Notes: generated by a model from the letters alone, not told the origin. Positions 23,825-36,773 are shown, counted from the first letter of the stretch. The stretch: 64,000 nt of DNA from Gambelia wislizenii (GCA_030847615.1 JAUMIR010000004.1:221887001-221951000); one strand, 5' to 3'. A program made the numbers and translations.

Positions 23825-24181
23825 CATTAAGAGCTGCCAAGGAGTTAATTCAGTCCAGGTCAGTCACAGGGTATTCAGAAGGATGAAGGGAGAAGCAATA
23901 GAGTGGTTGTCAGCCAATTTGCAAGCTGTTCAGCAAGTCAGTAGTCCAGATAAACAAAATGAGCAAGAAATAAGACAGAGTAATAAATCATAGCCAGTCC
24001 AATCTCAGGAAAAACATGAACACTGAAAAGTACTGCTAGTCATCAAGAATGAGACTTGAAAGCAACAAAGCTGCTAGAGAGTGTCTGGGAGATTTATAGG
24101 CAGGTGTTTCAAGACACCAGGTGCCTAATCAGGTCAGTGTCTCCTACTTTACAACTGTTGGGAATGACATAATCTCTCTTT
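23825..24181. other. No recognisable feature
   Basis: No repeat or gene that I can support. Confidence 0.45.
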
Positions 24182-24787
24182 GGAGATTTTCAAATGGGGC
24201 CAAATGCCCCGTTCCCGCTCCACAAGCCCCCTCCCGTTCCTGCCGTGGAATATAGGTAAGATGTTCAAACACTTACCTTAATCCCATGTCAAGAACGTCC
24301 TCCCTCTCCCCTTGGCTTCACTGCTGTAAAAGCAGCTGCTGTAAAGCTGCTTTTACAGCAGTGAAGCCAAATCCAGCTAATTCTCACGAGAGAATGAGTG
24401 GGAGGGAAATTCAGAAATACCCCCCCCAGCTGTCAAAAAAGAAAAGGAAGCAAAAAATAAAAAATACAAGTAGCCCGGTGAGGGAGGGGAAGGGTCCAAC
24501 TTACCTGGGTGTCCCGTTCTTGGGTTCCTAGGTCCAGAATAGACCTCCCTCCCATGGCTGTCATCACAGGAGAGGAACGGGACACTTTTGGACCACCTGT
24601 GATTCCATGACAGAAACAGAATGGTTGGTCCAAAAACAATGTTTCCCCGTGATGAAACTATCATGGGGAAATCTGGAATAGGGACGGGGGAGACACAGAA
24701 AAGGGTCAACGTCTTCTGAAAAGAAGACTTTTTTTCTGACCCTGTTCCGTGTCTCCCACGGATTTAAATGCGGGTCTGAAAATCTCC
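24182..24787 (-). mobile_element. DNA transposon, GGAGATTTTCA subtype
   Basis: 606 bp from 'ggagattttcaaatggggcc' to 'gggtctgaaaatctcc'. Internal order matches the minus-oriented copy at 48900. Near 24316-24366 it carries an internal perfect-looking hairpin ('ttcactgctgtaaaagcagc' against 'gctgcttttacagcagtgaa'). The flanking triplets differ (TTT and ATA). The 110-codon minus frame inside is not a known protein. Confidence 0.8.
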
Positions 24788-24979
24788 ATAGTCTCTTTGT
24801 CACTCAATGAATGATGATAGTAGGTCATCTACAGCCCCCAGCTGGGGAGTAGGGCTCCCCTCTGCCTCAAACCTTGGTTCCTTGAACTCAGAAAGACCAT
24901 TGTTATCAGGAGCTCCAGATTCCTGGCAATCTACCTCCTCTTCTACATCTGCATCGTTCAACAACAAAGGGTGAGTTGT

Positions 24980-26045
24980 GACAATCTAGTCCAAACCCCT
25001 GCAATACAGGAATACATAACTAAAATATTCCTTAAAAAATGTTAATCCAACCTCTGTTTAAAAACCTCCAAAGACTGAGAGTCTCTTTGAGGCAGTCTGT
25101 TCCATTGGTGAGCACCCCTTACATTTAAAAAGTTCTTCCTAATGTTTAGGTGGCATTTTCTTGTAATTTGAATCCATTGTCCTAGTCTATGGAACAGCAG
25201 AAAACAAGCTGGTTCCATCTTCTACATGACATACCTTCAGATATTTAAAGATAGCTATCATGTCATCTCTTAGTCTTCTCTTCTTCAAGCTAAACATACT
25301 TAGTTCATTAAGTTGTTCCTCATAAGGCTTGGTTTCCAGAACTTTGATAGTCTTGGTCACTCTGCTCTGGACACATTCCAGCTTGTCGATAGACTTCTTG
25401 AACTGTGATGCCCAGAACTGGACACAATATTCCAGATGAGTTCTAACCAAAGCAGAATAGAGTGGGACTACTACTTCCTGGAAACTATACTCCTGTTGAT
25501 GCAACCCAGAATTGTATTGCCTTTTTTGGCCACTGCATCACACTGTTGACTCATGTTTTATCTTGTAGTCTACTAAGGCTCCTAGATCTTTTTCACATAT
25601 ACTGCTTTCAAGCCATTTGTCATCAATCCTATATTTGTAGATTCCATTTTTCCATTCCTGGATGTAGTACCTTACATTTATCTCTGTTGAAATTCATTTT
25701 GCTAGTTTGGGCCCAGTCCTCCAATCTGTCAAGGTCATTTTGAATTCTAATCCTGTCCTCTGGGGTATTACCTACTTCCTCTGATTTGGTGTAATCTGCA
25801 AATTTGATAACCATGCCTTCTATTCCATCATCTAAGTCTTTTATAAAGATGTTAAGCAACACTGGACCAAGGGCAGAACCCTGAGGTTCAGAACTAGTAA
25901 CTTCTCTCCAGGATGAAGAGTAACCATTCATGAGTACACTGTTATTTGGTCTGTCAACCAATTACAAATCCACCTAACTGTAACATTGTCTAGCCCTTAG
26001 TTCACCAGCTTGTCTACAAGAATATAATGAGGGACATTAATTGAT
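24980..26045 (-). mobile_element. CR1 LINE with reverse-transcriptase remnants
   Basis: Minus strand, about 1.07 kb. The 3' UTR lies near 24980-25150 ('gacaatctagtccaaacccc'). Two frames cover ORF2: 25629-25961 has the reverse-transcriptase core (EPQGSALGPVLLNIFIKDLDD, then FADYTK) and 25187-25504 has the thumb and C-terminal region ([28 protein letters not shown]). Family members carry FADD at the active site; here the second Asp is Tyr, so the enzyme would be inactive. The 5' part is missing beyond about 26045. Confidence 0.93.
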
Positions 26046-28348
26046 TTTTGAATGGGGCAACCTACTGTATGTCTGGAGCATATTTGTTCATGAGCTGCTG
26101 CCAAAGTTGCAAAGTTTCAGGTTCATGTCACAAAATCCCAGAACATATAAAACTAGCACAGTGGTCTCTGTTGTTTAGTTTTTGCTTTCCACATTGGACT
26201 TCATCTGGGTCTCTTAGGTGATGAGCAGGGTAGAGGGAAGATAGGTTGATTACCTTGGTATTGTGTTTATTGTGCTGCACAGATGCATGTTTCACAGTTT
26301 TTGCTATCATAGTCCAGTGTTGCTGTAGAGAACAAGCAAGACCCATAAAGATGACATGTTTGCTGTCCTTCTCCCTGACGGGACTTCAATGTATTACCTG
26401 GATCTAATTATCTCATCTTCAGCTGACAGAAAGGCTACCATGGAACATTTTCCATCACTGGGGGGCTCAGACAAGCTTCCAATGGGCTGTCTAATAGTAT
26501 GATATATTTTTGGGGTCTCTTGCTCATTGGATGAACAGGCTGAGGTAAATCATGTATTGACCTCCAAGCATTTATAAACTATGGAACATCACATTCTCAT
26601 CAGAGCCATAGGGGCAGTAAACTATAGTTCCTCGGCTGTGAAACATGGTTTTGGTTATGCACTGCGTTACTAGGGTTTGGGCTTAAACAACTATACATCA
26701 TTCGTGGCACTTGTCGCCTTCTTTATTGAAAGGCAAAACAAAGAGTTGAGGACAAAAATCATTACTACTTTAGCAATTTTTCACAAAATGCTTTTGTTTT
26801 GTACTTGACACACAGATGGGACATTGTACCACAGCACGAATGATGTATGGCATCATGACAAATTTCATTTCCTTTATAAAACAAGGATCACAAGAGTGTA
26901 CAAATTTGGGAGATGAGAGTATATGGGAGCTTTTTGTTGGTGTAGGTGAGAAGAATGTATTTTTCTCCTTTTTCAAATTGCAAGTCATTTTACTCAGTTG
27001 TCCAATTAAAGTTCTATTTGATAAATCAGTGGTGTCCAAGTTTAATTGATGGTACCATGAGTTAAGAGGAGTACATGTTTATTTTAGGGGATGTTTTGGT
27101 GTTCATGTTTACCAAGGAAGGAAAAAGAAAATGCTAATAGATGGCTTTTTCTTTCAATATAAAACAAAAAAATTAGCTCTTGTTTGATACATATCAGGAT
27201 ACTTCATGCTTTCTTTTCCTATTTCAAAAATGTACTTATAGTGAGGTTTTACCAATATAAATAAATTATTACATTGCCTGAATAATTTGATTAATTTGTT
27301 AGAAGACAAATAATTAATAGCAAAGTTTTTTGTTAATTGTTTGACAGTGCTAGTTCATTTTTGTTCTCATCCTGGCTTTAAGGAGGATGAAAAAAAGCCC
27401 TCCCCTGGGACAAGTTTCAAAAATATCTGAGGTGTTTAATTGTCTTGGCAGGTATTGATTAAAGTGCTTATGTGAAAATATTGGAAGCAATAAAAGTGGC
27501 TTGTATTAGGGTTTTTCTATGACCTTGATAGTTATAATTCTTGACTGAAGAAGAAATTAATGTAAGGTGATGCAATACAGAGACTCAATGATATATTTTT
27601 AAGTTTGTATATTGGAAATCCAAATAAGGATCCAAAGAACCATGTAACTTGTCTCATATCACCAAGAGGGCTTTCTCAAATTGTAGTCTTTTCCCACCCA
27701 CTCACGCCATATGGCAAAACAGTTTTGAAGAGAGTGGCCATGTCATTCTAATATCCATGTTTGCCAAGGACTGGCATGGAGCAAATACAGGAGAGATTAG
27801 TGAGGTGAGTTCATAACAGTAGGACTGGTAATTCTCTTTAGCAAATCATCTTGTTTCCCTGAGGCTCCCCTTCCACCCAGGTTTCAGAGCCTGGTGGGAG
27901 AAAACAGAAAAATAAACAAACCCCTGTCCTGTTCTCCCTTGCAAATTTCTACCAGACTTAACATTAGGTTATTAGGGGACAAATGTTTGAGAATCCCATG
28001 TTTCCTTCATCATGTCAAGTTTGTCCCTGAAGGGTGTCTCAAATGTAGTTTATAGTGTGGAATATGAGAAGAGCTGGAACAGGAATTGTTCTGGGGGTGG
28101 TAGCAAAAATTCCACTGGGCACATGCAAAATCTTGAGCTCACCTAAATGGATGGTAGCCCCAGGTTCTGATCACTGTACAGACATGAAGTTCTCTGATAG
28201 CCTTAAGTCATCACTCTTTTTCAGCTTATTCTATTGTCACAACAATTCTCTGAAGTAAAATAGAATTGCTGCCATGCATACTTCTCTGAATTCTGTGGAG
28301 GAAGGATGAGATAGAAAGTGACAGATAAATACAGAACTGGGAAACATA
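26046..28348. other. Unique-looking stretch
   Basis: No gene or repeat recognised over 2.3 kb. AT-rich, with no convincing coding frame. Confidence 0.5.
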
Positions 28349-28570
28349 GGCTGCATCTGCACTGCAGAAATAAATCAGTTTCACACTCCTTTAACTGCCA
28401 TGGCTCAATGCTATGGAATCCTGGTATCTGTGGTTTTGGGAGATATTTAGCGTTCTGTTTCAGAGAGCTCTGGTGCCACAACAAACTACAAATCCCAGGA
28501 CTCCATAGTTTTGAGCCATGGCAGTTAAAACAGTGTCAAACTGGATTATTTCTGCAGTGCAGATGTAGCC
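28349..28570. mobile_element. 222-bp palindromic MITE, copy 1
   Basis: Termini 'ggctgcatctgcactgcaga' and 'tctgcagtgcagatgtagcc'. The arms pair almost fully: 'taactgccatggctcaatgc' faces 'tgagccatggcagttaaaac', and 'atggaatcctgg' faces 'cccaggactccatag'. It has the same length as the copy at 55200. Flanks here are ATA and TAA. Confidence 0.9.
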
Positions 28571-29092
28571 TAAGAGCACTTGGAAATATAATGTTTCTGC
28601 ACTACAACTTCCAGAATCACCCAGCTAAGACAACATGGCCAGTGGTTCAGAAGCCAACACAGAAGTTACATGTTTAGAAGCTCTTTTCTGCTCTGATGCA
28701 CATAATGATTTTATTTTGCATGTTTCTTGCACTTCACAATGAAAACTCTTCACTGCACCATCAGAAATCATTTGAAACTGTGTTGGATATGATATGCAAA
28801 AAGGATGGAATTTTATGCATGTGCTGATGCATATGCCCTAAGAAAGGGAGTAGGACTTTTCCTGGCCAACCATCTTGCACACCTTTTTTTCCCATGATGT
28901 GAGGGCATATAGTTCAAACACGGTCAGTGCAGGTGAAATACAATGCACATAGGCCCACATCATGCAGTTGATGATACTTGGATTTTTTACAGAATATCAA
29001 TGGTGTGATATTTTAGGACCTTGTCTCTGTTTGAAAATCATGCCACTGTGGCTAGGAATATAACCAGGTCACTCATACACCATAGTACCATA
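28571..29092. other. No recognisable feature
   Basis: No repeat or gene that I can support. Confidence 0.45.
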
Positions 29093-29343
29093 TACAGTTG
29101 GACTCCTGTATCTGTGGAACCAATATAAACAGTTTCATTTATCCACAGGACACAAAATAGGGGACACATACCATAGAGTCATTCTGGAAAATGCCTAGAG
29201 AGGTGTCCTCTCTAGGCATCTTCTAGGTCCTCAAATGCAAATCTGTGGTAAGTTTTTACCAGAAATCCTTTATTTTAATAGGGTTCCCTGTATCCACGGT
29301 AAGTCTGGGAACCATGCCCTGCAGATCCGGGGATCCAACTGTA
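29093..29343. mobile_element. Tigger/pogo-like MITE
   Basis: 251 bp including a TA at each edge. The ends 'tacagttggactcctgtatc' and 'gatccggggatccaactgta' are complementary for the outer bases (CAGTTGG/CCAACTG). It contains an internal small hairpin 'tgcctagagaggtgtcctct' with 'ctctaggcat'. Confidence 0.8.
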
Positions 29344-31252
29344 CTGTGTACTCACTCTTCATGTATCCCTACTTTCCCTTCTTGCAAGTTTCACTAAAGT
29401 GTACTTCCAAAATGACAGCTGAAACTCCTAGTAAGTAAATGGAAGCCTACAGGCTACTAACAGAAATGCTTGTTTGTTTTTGAATTTTTCGGCAAAATAC
29501 AGTTTTAAATACTGGAAGGGAGGAATCTGGGACACATGGTATAGCCCAAATTAAATATTGTTAAATTCCATTTGTTTAACAGAAGTGATTTAAGTACATG
29601 GTTAATTCTTTCACAAAATGATGAAAGAGAACTTATTTGCAGTCTCTGTTAAACTCAGTTAAATGAAAGTAACTCTGCTAAAACTGGGTTTTGTTACATG
29701 TTGATTTATCAGCCATCATCCCCTTGCAATATTATTCATGTGTCGAGAAGCATAGAGTACAATACATCTTTTTAATGTACAAATGTCACCCAAGATAATA
29801 CTGCATTAAATGGAAGTGTATTGTGCAATCGATTTCTGTATCTAATCTCTTGTTTGTTTGTTTTTCTAATGTGGTTTGCAAAATTATACACAATAGGGTT
29901 AAATTCACTTTGACAATTTAAATTCATTGTCTATATTTGTGATTCCTTGTGCAATTTTGCCTATGGTTTTTCTTTTCTTTTCTTATTCTTTCTGCCCTCT
30001 CACCATGGTACAACACAACCCTGTTATTTACTCTGGGATACAGGTGACTGAACTTATAAAAATCACTGCAGGACAAGATGTATTGAGGCCTGGCATGGAA
30101 TGACAAATTCTGGTGAGGTTCACTAAGAAGAGACATATTGATTTTTAAATGATTAATAAGGAGAATATAATTGTATTTCATTAAGATGGATGGGATTTCA
30201 TTTAGCCCATCTTTCCCTCCTTTCCCACTTCAGATGCAAAAGGAAATCAAGTTATCATCAGCTGAACCTCATGTTAGCCTCCCATGGCAACGAGGTCATT
30301 GATTGAATAAAGGAAGTTTCTGAGAGGTTAGCTTCCCCCTTTAATGGGGACTAAGATAATGTGACACAGTTAATGTGAACTCTGTGACAGCTTTAGAGAA
30401 TTGCTGAGGACAATACAGACCATTTTACCTTCTTTCTCTGAGACCAAGTTGGAATTCATCCATTGTTATGGCTGCTTTCAAGAAAGATGGGATGCTCAGC
30501 AGTTGCGTGCATATACGCTCCAACATTTCACAGATGAAAACTGTGACGTGTGGCCAAGCAGCTTCAAAATGTGGTCAAGATTAATGAGGAAGAACACATA
30601 AGCTAAGGAGGTTGCAGTAGTTTTCTTTTGCCTGAGTCTACAGGGAAGGGGAAGATCTTCCTCCTCACTCCTCCCGACTGAGTTAACTGAATGCAAACTA
30701 CTTTTGCACTTTGAACTCAGTCTGCAGCAATTGAAGTAAACTGAAGATAAAGGGGGAAGTGGGCAGAGAAGAGAGAAACTGGGACATTTTCAAAGCAGAT
30801 GAAAAGGTGGGATGGCTTAGGATTAATTGGGACTATCCCTTTCAAATCAGGACAGTTAGAGAGTTAGGCATGTAATTTTCCCCTGAGTTACAAAAGGTTA
30901 GCTTCTAGTAGCTGCACCCGTTGTGGAATGCAGTCCCCAGACATGTTTTCCCACAGATTTCCTTATTGTGTTTTTGTTTGTTTGTTTGTTTGTTTGCAAA
31001 CGAAGATACTTATTGTATTTTTGCTGCTCGTTGATGGGTATATTTTGGCTTACATGGTTTTGTAGTTTTTGAAAATAACCATGATTGTATCTACATTTCA
31101 GCTGTTTCATTCTTTCTTATAAATTGTCCTAGAAATATGATTGAAAGGGGGAGATATAAAAAACATCTAAATATCATAAATAGGGGAGAAACAAAATTAC
31201 CTTCAAGAGTCACCTGAGTATTTTACCTTTTAGCTAAAGACTGTGCTAACAG
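29344..31252. other. Unique-looking stretch, candidate conserved block
   Basis: No repeat recognised except a (GTTT)n run at about 30971-30996. The part at about 30235-30460 has a mixed composition suggestive of non-neutral sequence (for example 'ttatcatcagctgaacctca' and 'catggcaacgaggtcattga'). I cannot show conservation without other genomes. Confidence 0.45.
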
Positions 31253-31264
31253 TATGGTGAGATA

Positions 31265-31970
31265 GGTATTTTGTGTGTTTTTCCCCCCAGGCTGTGTGGC
31301 CGTGTTCTGGAAGTGTTTATTTCTGGATCTGTGGCTGGCATCTTCAGAGAATGGTGGGGTAGGGATGTGTGGGGTTTATATACTGTGAATCCCTGTTGGG
31401 GAGGATATTTAAATTTATGTATTTGAATGGCTAGTTCCTAGGGTGGGAGGATATGCAAGGAGAATTAGTTAGAAACCAACCTGGACACAAAATGATATTT
31501 AAAAGCACCGAAATTCTGGACCAGGCCAACAACTATCATGTCAGAATGCACAGAGAAGTTATTGAAATCTACAAACACCTGGACAACTTCAACAGGAAAG
31601 AAGAAACCCTTAAAGTAAACAAAGATTGGCTACCAGTCCTGAAAAACACCAAAATCGAAACTCAACACATGCAAATGAACTTCGCCCAGGGACAAGGGGA
31701 TTTCCAACAGACAATGGACCATTAGCCAAACAGAAACTAATCCTCCTTGCATATCCTCCCACCCTAGGAACTAGCCATTCAAATACACAAATTTACATAT
31801 CCTCTCCAACAGGGACTCATAGTATATAAACTCCACACATCCTCACCCAACCATTCTCTGAAGATGCCAGCCACAGGTGAAACATCAGAACAAAGCCACA
31901 CATCCCAGAAAAAAACAAAAACCCATGAAAAACCTATGGATGCTGGCCGTGAAAGCCTTTGATTTCACAA
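31265..31970 (+). mobile_element. Penelope-like element, 5'-truncated, with terminal repeats and 12-bp target duplication
   Basis: About 706 bp flanked by exact TATGGTGAGATA copies (31253-31264 and 31971-31982). The left edge has 'caggctgtgtggccgtgttc' and 'ctgtggctggcatcttcaga'; the right edge has the inverted block 'tctctgaagatgccagccac'. This gives inverted terminal repeats as seen in Penelope-like elements. The frame at 31453-31725 includes STEILDQANNYHVRMHREVI and KHLDNFNRKEETLKVN, which resembles the C-terminal end of Penelope proteins just after the GIY-YIG nuclease. The nuclease core and reverse transcriptase are absent. Family identity rests on this remnant and on structure, from memory of the family. 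Confidence 0.85.
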
Positions 31971-32029
31971 TATGGTGAGATATAGTCCATCTGAAGATGA
32001 AGCTGTACTGCTAAGCAAGAACTCTCTCT

Positions 32030-33177
32030 GGGCTTGTCTACACCAGTCACAACCCTGAATCCCCCCGAATCTGACCCAATAATAACACATGATGTGTGGC
32101 CTTTCCACCAAATCAGGTACAATAGTGACACATGATGTAGGCTCATATTTGCACCAGACTCTGGTAATACCCCCTTAATCTTGGTTTTAGAAAAAATGCC
32201 ATTTTCTCCACAGTTTTCTGTAAACTCCAGAGAAAACTGCTGTGTGAACAATCCATCTTCATTGGATTTGGGGGTGGGGAGGAGAGGGAAGGACAAGTAC
32301 TGCCTGAGGTGCCACTTCTCAGTCCAGAGGCAGAACCCCAACGGCACTCACTCTCTCTGAAGTCAGAATACCTGGTGAGCCCCACCATCACAAGGCTAGC
32401 CACCCGATCTGGCTTCTCTGAAGGGAGAATGATCACCTGTCCTGCCATCACAAGTAAGTTGCCTGTTCTGGCTTCAGAGAGGGTGACTACCACTGGGACT
32501 TTGATTTTTCAGGACATAATTCCAGAGCACTCAGAGGACTTTTTCTTCAGCTGCCCCTAGACTCTGGAATGGCCTGCCAGAAGAGATACAGCAGCTGAAT
32601 ACACTGTCAGAATTCAAATCAGCATTAAAGACCAGTCTCTTCTGGCAGGTGTATCCAGATAATTTTAAATTGTGAATTTTTAATTGTGTACTGATTGTTT
32701 TAAAATGTCTTGGTTTTACTTGTTCTTTTAAGTTGAGATATGTTTTTAATTGATATGTGCTTTTAACCAATGTTATGTCTTTGCATTAATGTGTTGTTCC
32801 CCACCTCAATCCATAGGGAGAGGCTGGTGAGAAATTATTATGCGAATTATTATTAGAAATTATTAGGAAAAGCAAAGCTTCGGTGGTAGCTGCCCTCCCT
32901 AGAGGCAGAACAAGCTCTTGCACTGCCATTGCAAGTAAGCCCCCCTTTCTGGCTTCAGAAAGGATGACTACTGCTGAGGCTTTGATTTTCCCAGAGCTCA
33001 GATTCAAGCGCTTTGAATGGGCAGCAAAAGTAAAAACTCAATGTAGATTTGGGCTTTGGCAGATGTGGTGCTGAAATCCAGGTCAGAATAGTCTGAATTT
33101 CATGCACTGCAGGTCTGGGCCAAAGTAGTCTGAATCTCATCTGGATTTTTACCCCCATGTAGTCAAGTCTGCCCCCC
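32030..33177. mobile_element. Foldback DNA transposon, GGGCTTGTCTACAC type, copy 2, with nested L2
   Basis: Left end 'gggcttgtctacacc'; the right end near 33165-33177 is degenerate (rc GGGGGGCAGACTTGACTAC). TCT occurs on both sides if the right border is 33177, but this is low-complexity sequence. The interior shares 'ccaaagtagtctgaat', 'atttgggctttggcagatg' and the 'ctctgaagtcagaat' module with copies 1 and 3. The module 'ggcttcagagagggtgacta' (about 32471) is repeated as 'ggcttcagaaaggatgacta' (about 32951), on either side of the L2 insertion. The frames here belong to the element. Confidence 0.72.
32530..32866 (+). mobile_element. L2-type LINE 3' end nested in foldback element
   Basis: Plus strand. 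It encodes the same terminal L2 peptide as other copies (sense: 'agactctggaatggcctgcc', 'attaaagaccagtctcttct', then a stop after 'ggcaggtg') and ends in an (ATT)n-like tail at about 32835-32866 ('aattattattagaaattatt'). Confidence 0.82.
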
Positions 33178-33210
33178 TCTCTTTCTCTCTCTGTCTGTGA
33201 ATGTGTATAA

Positions 33211-33552
33211 GGAGATTTTCACATGGGGAAAGTAATCCCCAGGGAGATCAGGACAGAAATGGGGCTGTTCCGGTAGCAGAGCTCTGTTTTGCACACCCCC
33301 TTTCTTCTCCCAGTCTCCCATTGTCCTCCCTCCATGCTGTTTCCATTTCTCTCCCGGTATGTTTTACTAATGGAAGTTCTTGGTTAGTAAAAAATTGTGG
33401 AACATACTGGGAAGGAAATGGAAGCAGCACGTAGGGAGAATGACAGGAGATTGGGAGAAAGAAGGGGGCGTGTGAAATGGAGCTCTGCTACTGGAACAGC
33501 CCTGTTTCTGTCCCGATCTCCCTGGGGTTACTTTCCCCATGTGAAAATCTCC
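33211..33552. mobile_element. Palindromic MITE, GGAGATTTTCA subtype
   Basis: 342 bp with TAA on both sides (33208-33210, 33553-33555). The arms 'ggagattttcacatggggaa' and 'ttccccatgtgaaaatctcc' are exact complements, and pairing continues inward for most of each arm ('atcaggacagaaatggggct' against 'agccctgtttctgtcccgat'). The centre is around 33375-33395. The frames on both strands are palindrome artefacts. Confidence 0.92.
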
Positions 33553-33555
33553 TAA

Positions 33556-36500
33556 GAGAGACAAATAGCAGAGGAATGTAATGGCCCAGTTCATGAGGTA
33601 TGATATAGCACATGTTCAAAGGACTGTAGTGGGTTATGGACCTCATGAGCTTGTGCCTGCTGAATCTATGACAGATTATCAGTGTCTCAATGTTGGCCAT
33701 TCCAGTAGGTAAAGTGAGATACCCATTCCAGGCAGTGGAGCCTAATAGGTGATAAATTGTATTCTCTATTCATCATTTAAGTGGGTCCTGTAGGACAATA
33801 TTTGTGTTGCAGTGGCAGAGTAGAAGGTTGTCTCAGAGAGATACTTTTGCCTGGCCAGTATGGAGAGAACCGAGCCAGCAGCATGTGTCACTCTCATTTT
33901 CACACATGAAAAAGGGACATTTCAAAAGGGTTTTTTTTTCCTGGTGGGTTAGATTATGAGAGGTTCTTTCCACGTTTTTTTGCATTTTGGGGTGGTTTTT
34001 TTTTTTTTTTGCATTTCAAGGCTTTTGGGGTAAAAAAAGCAGTTTTCTGTACAAAACTTTTGTTGTGTGCAAATTCAACTTTTTGAATAGAAAACAATAT
34101 TTCGTTTTATTTACAAAATGCAATATTTTTTGTTCAGAACACAATATTAAACACAACCAACACTCACCCAAGAACAGTAGAAAAAAAATGTTTCATGCAG
34201 GGCAAAAAACATCTTGCAGTGATTAACAAGAAATTCTCTGTTGTATGGGATGAAAAAAATTATAAATGTTTTTAATGGGTCTACTCTTCACAGTGAGTGA
34301 GTGGCAAGGAGGGGTGTGTGGTAATGCCAAGGAGAGGGTAACACTGACACTTCTGTCTTGGGTTGCCACATGCACCATGTGGACTGATCTCTGGTCCAAG
34401 CACCATGTGGACCATACTGCACCAAAAATAGTGGTCACCAAGTACATCATGCACTTCTTGCATGGGTTGTGTACTGGAGGCAGTCTATGAAGAGATGAAT
34501 CTGAACAGGATGGAAACAAGATGGTGGTCATGACAACAAAATAAGTACCTAGTAAGGATGGGGCAGATGAAAGATTGTCTGACTGAAGAGCAAATAGAGT
34601 CCAACTGGTGAGTATGGAGCATGTCCTGAGAAATTGCAGCAAAAATGAAATGGATATGTCTTGAAATAACAAATATGGGCTGCTAATATCTCTGACCTCT
34701 TACCTGATGTGAAATATCTAATACAAGTAGCACAAACTTTTAGGTTTTTTTTTTTTTAAATCATCACAAACTTAAGCATCTCTTGTTTCCATCCCCATGA
34801 AATGAATCTGTCTTCTAACTTAACCAAGGTGCATTTGCTTCTGGGTTGCTAAATTTTTCTGTATCTGTTTTGATTTTATTATTTAATGTTGTGCCATTAT
34901 GTTGTGCTTTTTTTAAAAAAAAATCTATTCCTTAATGGCTTTTTAAAAACTGAGGCTGCATTTTATTCAATTTGTTATTTTAATGGAGTTGTTTTTGTCA
35001 GTGACCATGAACAACTCTTTCTTGGTAGAAAGTTAGCATAAAAATGTTTTGATACTTCTATCTGAGGTAATAACCTGGTAGCGGTGACAAACTTAAGATA
35101 ACCTTAGACTCTGAATTTAGGATTAGGCTCTGGACATAACCTCTGATCAATTATTAGGCTTGGGACTTAAGAGCAGAGATTTACAACATTCAGTCTTATG
35201 GAATAAAATCTTAGCAGCAGAGTTAAGAATTAAAAAAATCACTGAAGTACTAAAATGTTAAATTAATATGCTGACAAAAATAATACTATTTCCTAATCCA
35301 CAGGCATCATGGTAAAGCTGTCATTCTTGATTCTAGGATCTAGGGTGGGGCAAGCAACTGGGGGGGGGGAAGACCCATTTTTGCTCACACAACTCCCCCT
35401 GTAAGCCACATCAGCATGTTGTTCATGCACTGGAAGTGATATCACATCACTTCCTGTTGTCATTTTCAGCTGGTTTGGGGATGAAAAAATACTGTGTGTG
35501 TGTGGGGGGGGGGATTCTGGACATGGGAAAGAAAAATCACAGCTTTTGCAATCAGTTTTCTTGGGTTTGGGACCTTTTTGGCAGGGGGGGCTGTTCAATG
35601 TGGGGGCTTCAAACCTCTGCCCTTGTGAATAATGGTAACTAGTGTGACACATATACACACTTAGTCAGGTAGGCTGGTACATTTTTATTAGCTGGTAAAT
35701 CTTGGAATAATCCATTGCAATCTGTGTTAAAACCCATACTTTATTATTAAAAGCGGCTATTTCCTAAAGTTCCATTATTTTTCTTTTCCTCTTACCCTTC
35801 CTTTTCTTTTTTAGTTCATAATTTATTTTTATTAGGTGCTAGTGAAATGGTATGCATCTGAACACTGCTTATATTGCTATGAATTCCACATGTTAGGACC
35901 AAAATATATGTACAATAATGCACTATAATGGCTCCCCTTGGCTTTTCCTATTCCTTTTCATAGGCATGTCTTCTGACATGAGCCTAACCTGGGAAGAACC
36001 AAAATCTGATCCTAATTACCTCATTGTAGTCCTTGCCTAAAATGCCCCAAATAACCAATATGTATTAGTAACAACAGTTGCAGTACCAAATTTCATCCTT
36101 CCAAATTATTCATTGGCAATGAGCTTCATGGGAGAATAAGACCATAGACATAGTAGAAAGATGTTACCCATAGCCTAGAAATGTACACAATCCTAGTATG
36201 ATTCAAGCCCAACAATTGGTTTGCTTTGGCAATGAGGAAGAACCAAATTATGACATTGCTCCAATGGGAATAGCCATAAGCAACCTTGCTGAAAGCATTT
36301 TCAACAGTGCAAAAGAACTCCCAGTTCTACTGTAATTATACTCCAAAAGCACCATAGTGACTGCACATCTGGAGATGCTCCCTAACCCAAAATCATAATA
36401 ATTGTATTCATGATCCCTTTGGAAGTCTTTTTGCAACACAGTAGATTCTTCAATGAAGGAATGGTTGGAGCTTTACAGTGCAGCTTTACACCGGCTCATA

Positions 36501-36773
36501 TTAAACTGTTACCTATTTAAACATGTTGCCTACGGTTCCATAGATTGACTATTATAGCTGCATCCTATGGTAGCTTAAATTTTTAGTTCAGTGAGAACTT
36601 TGAGTTAGATATTTCTATAGTGATGTAAAACTATGGCTATTTTATCCATGCATACAAGGACAAATAATTTCCACAGTTTTCTCCCTGGTGCAGGAAAGAT
36701 TGCCATTCAGTATACTCCTAACATCCACATGTTGTGAAGTATTCCGGGTAATTATTGTATGTACAAAGACATG
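33556..36773. other. Unique-looking stretch
   Basis: No recognisable gene. The longest minus frame (34223-34672, 149 codons) has no domain or composition that I recognise. T-rich and G-rich runs occur near 33930-34010, 34745-34758 and 35362-35510. Confidence 0.5.

Noticed and set aside
24316..24366. Strong hairpin that might be a microRNA precursor
   Set aside because: It sits inside a repeated DNA transposon. A microRNA cannot be excluded, but there is no positive evidence such as small-RNA reads.
34223..34672. 149-codon minus frame
   Set aside because: No domain, no splice or promoter context and no similarity I can recall. Chance frame or a very old unidentified repeat.
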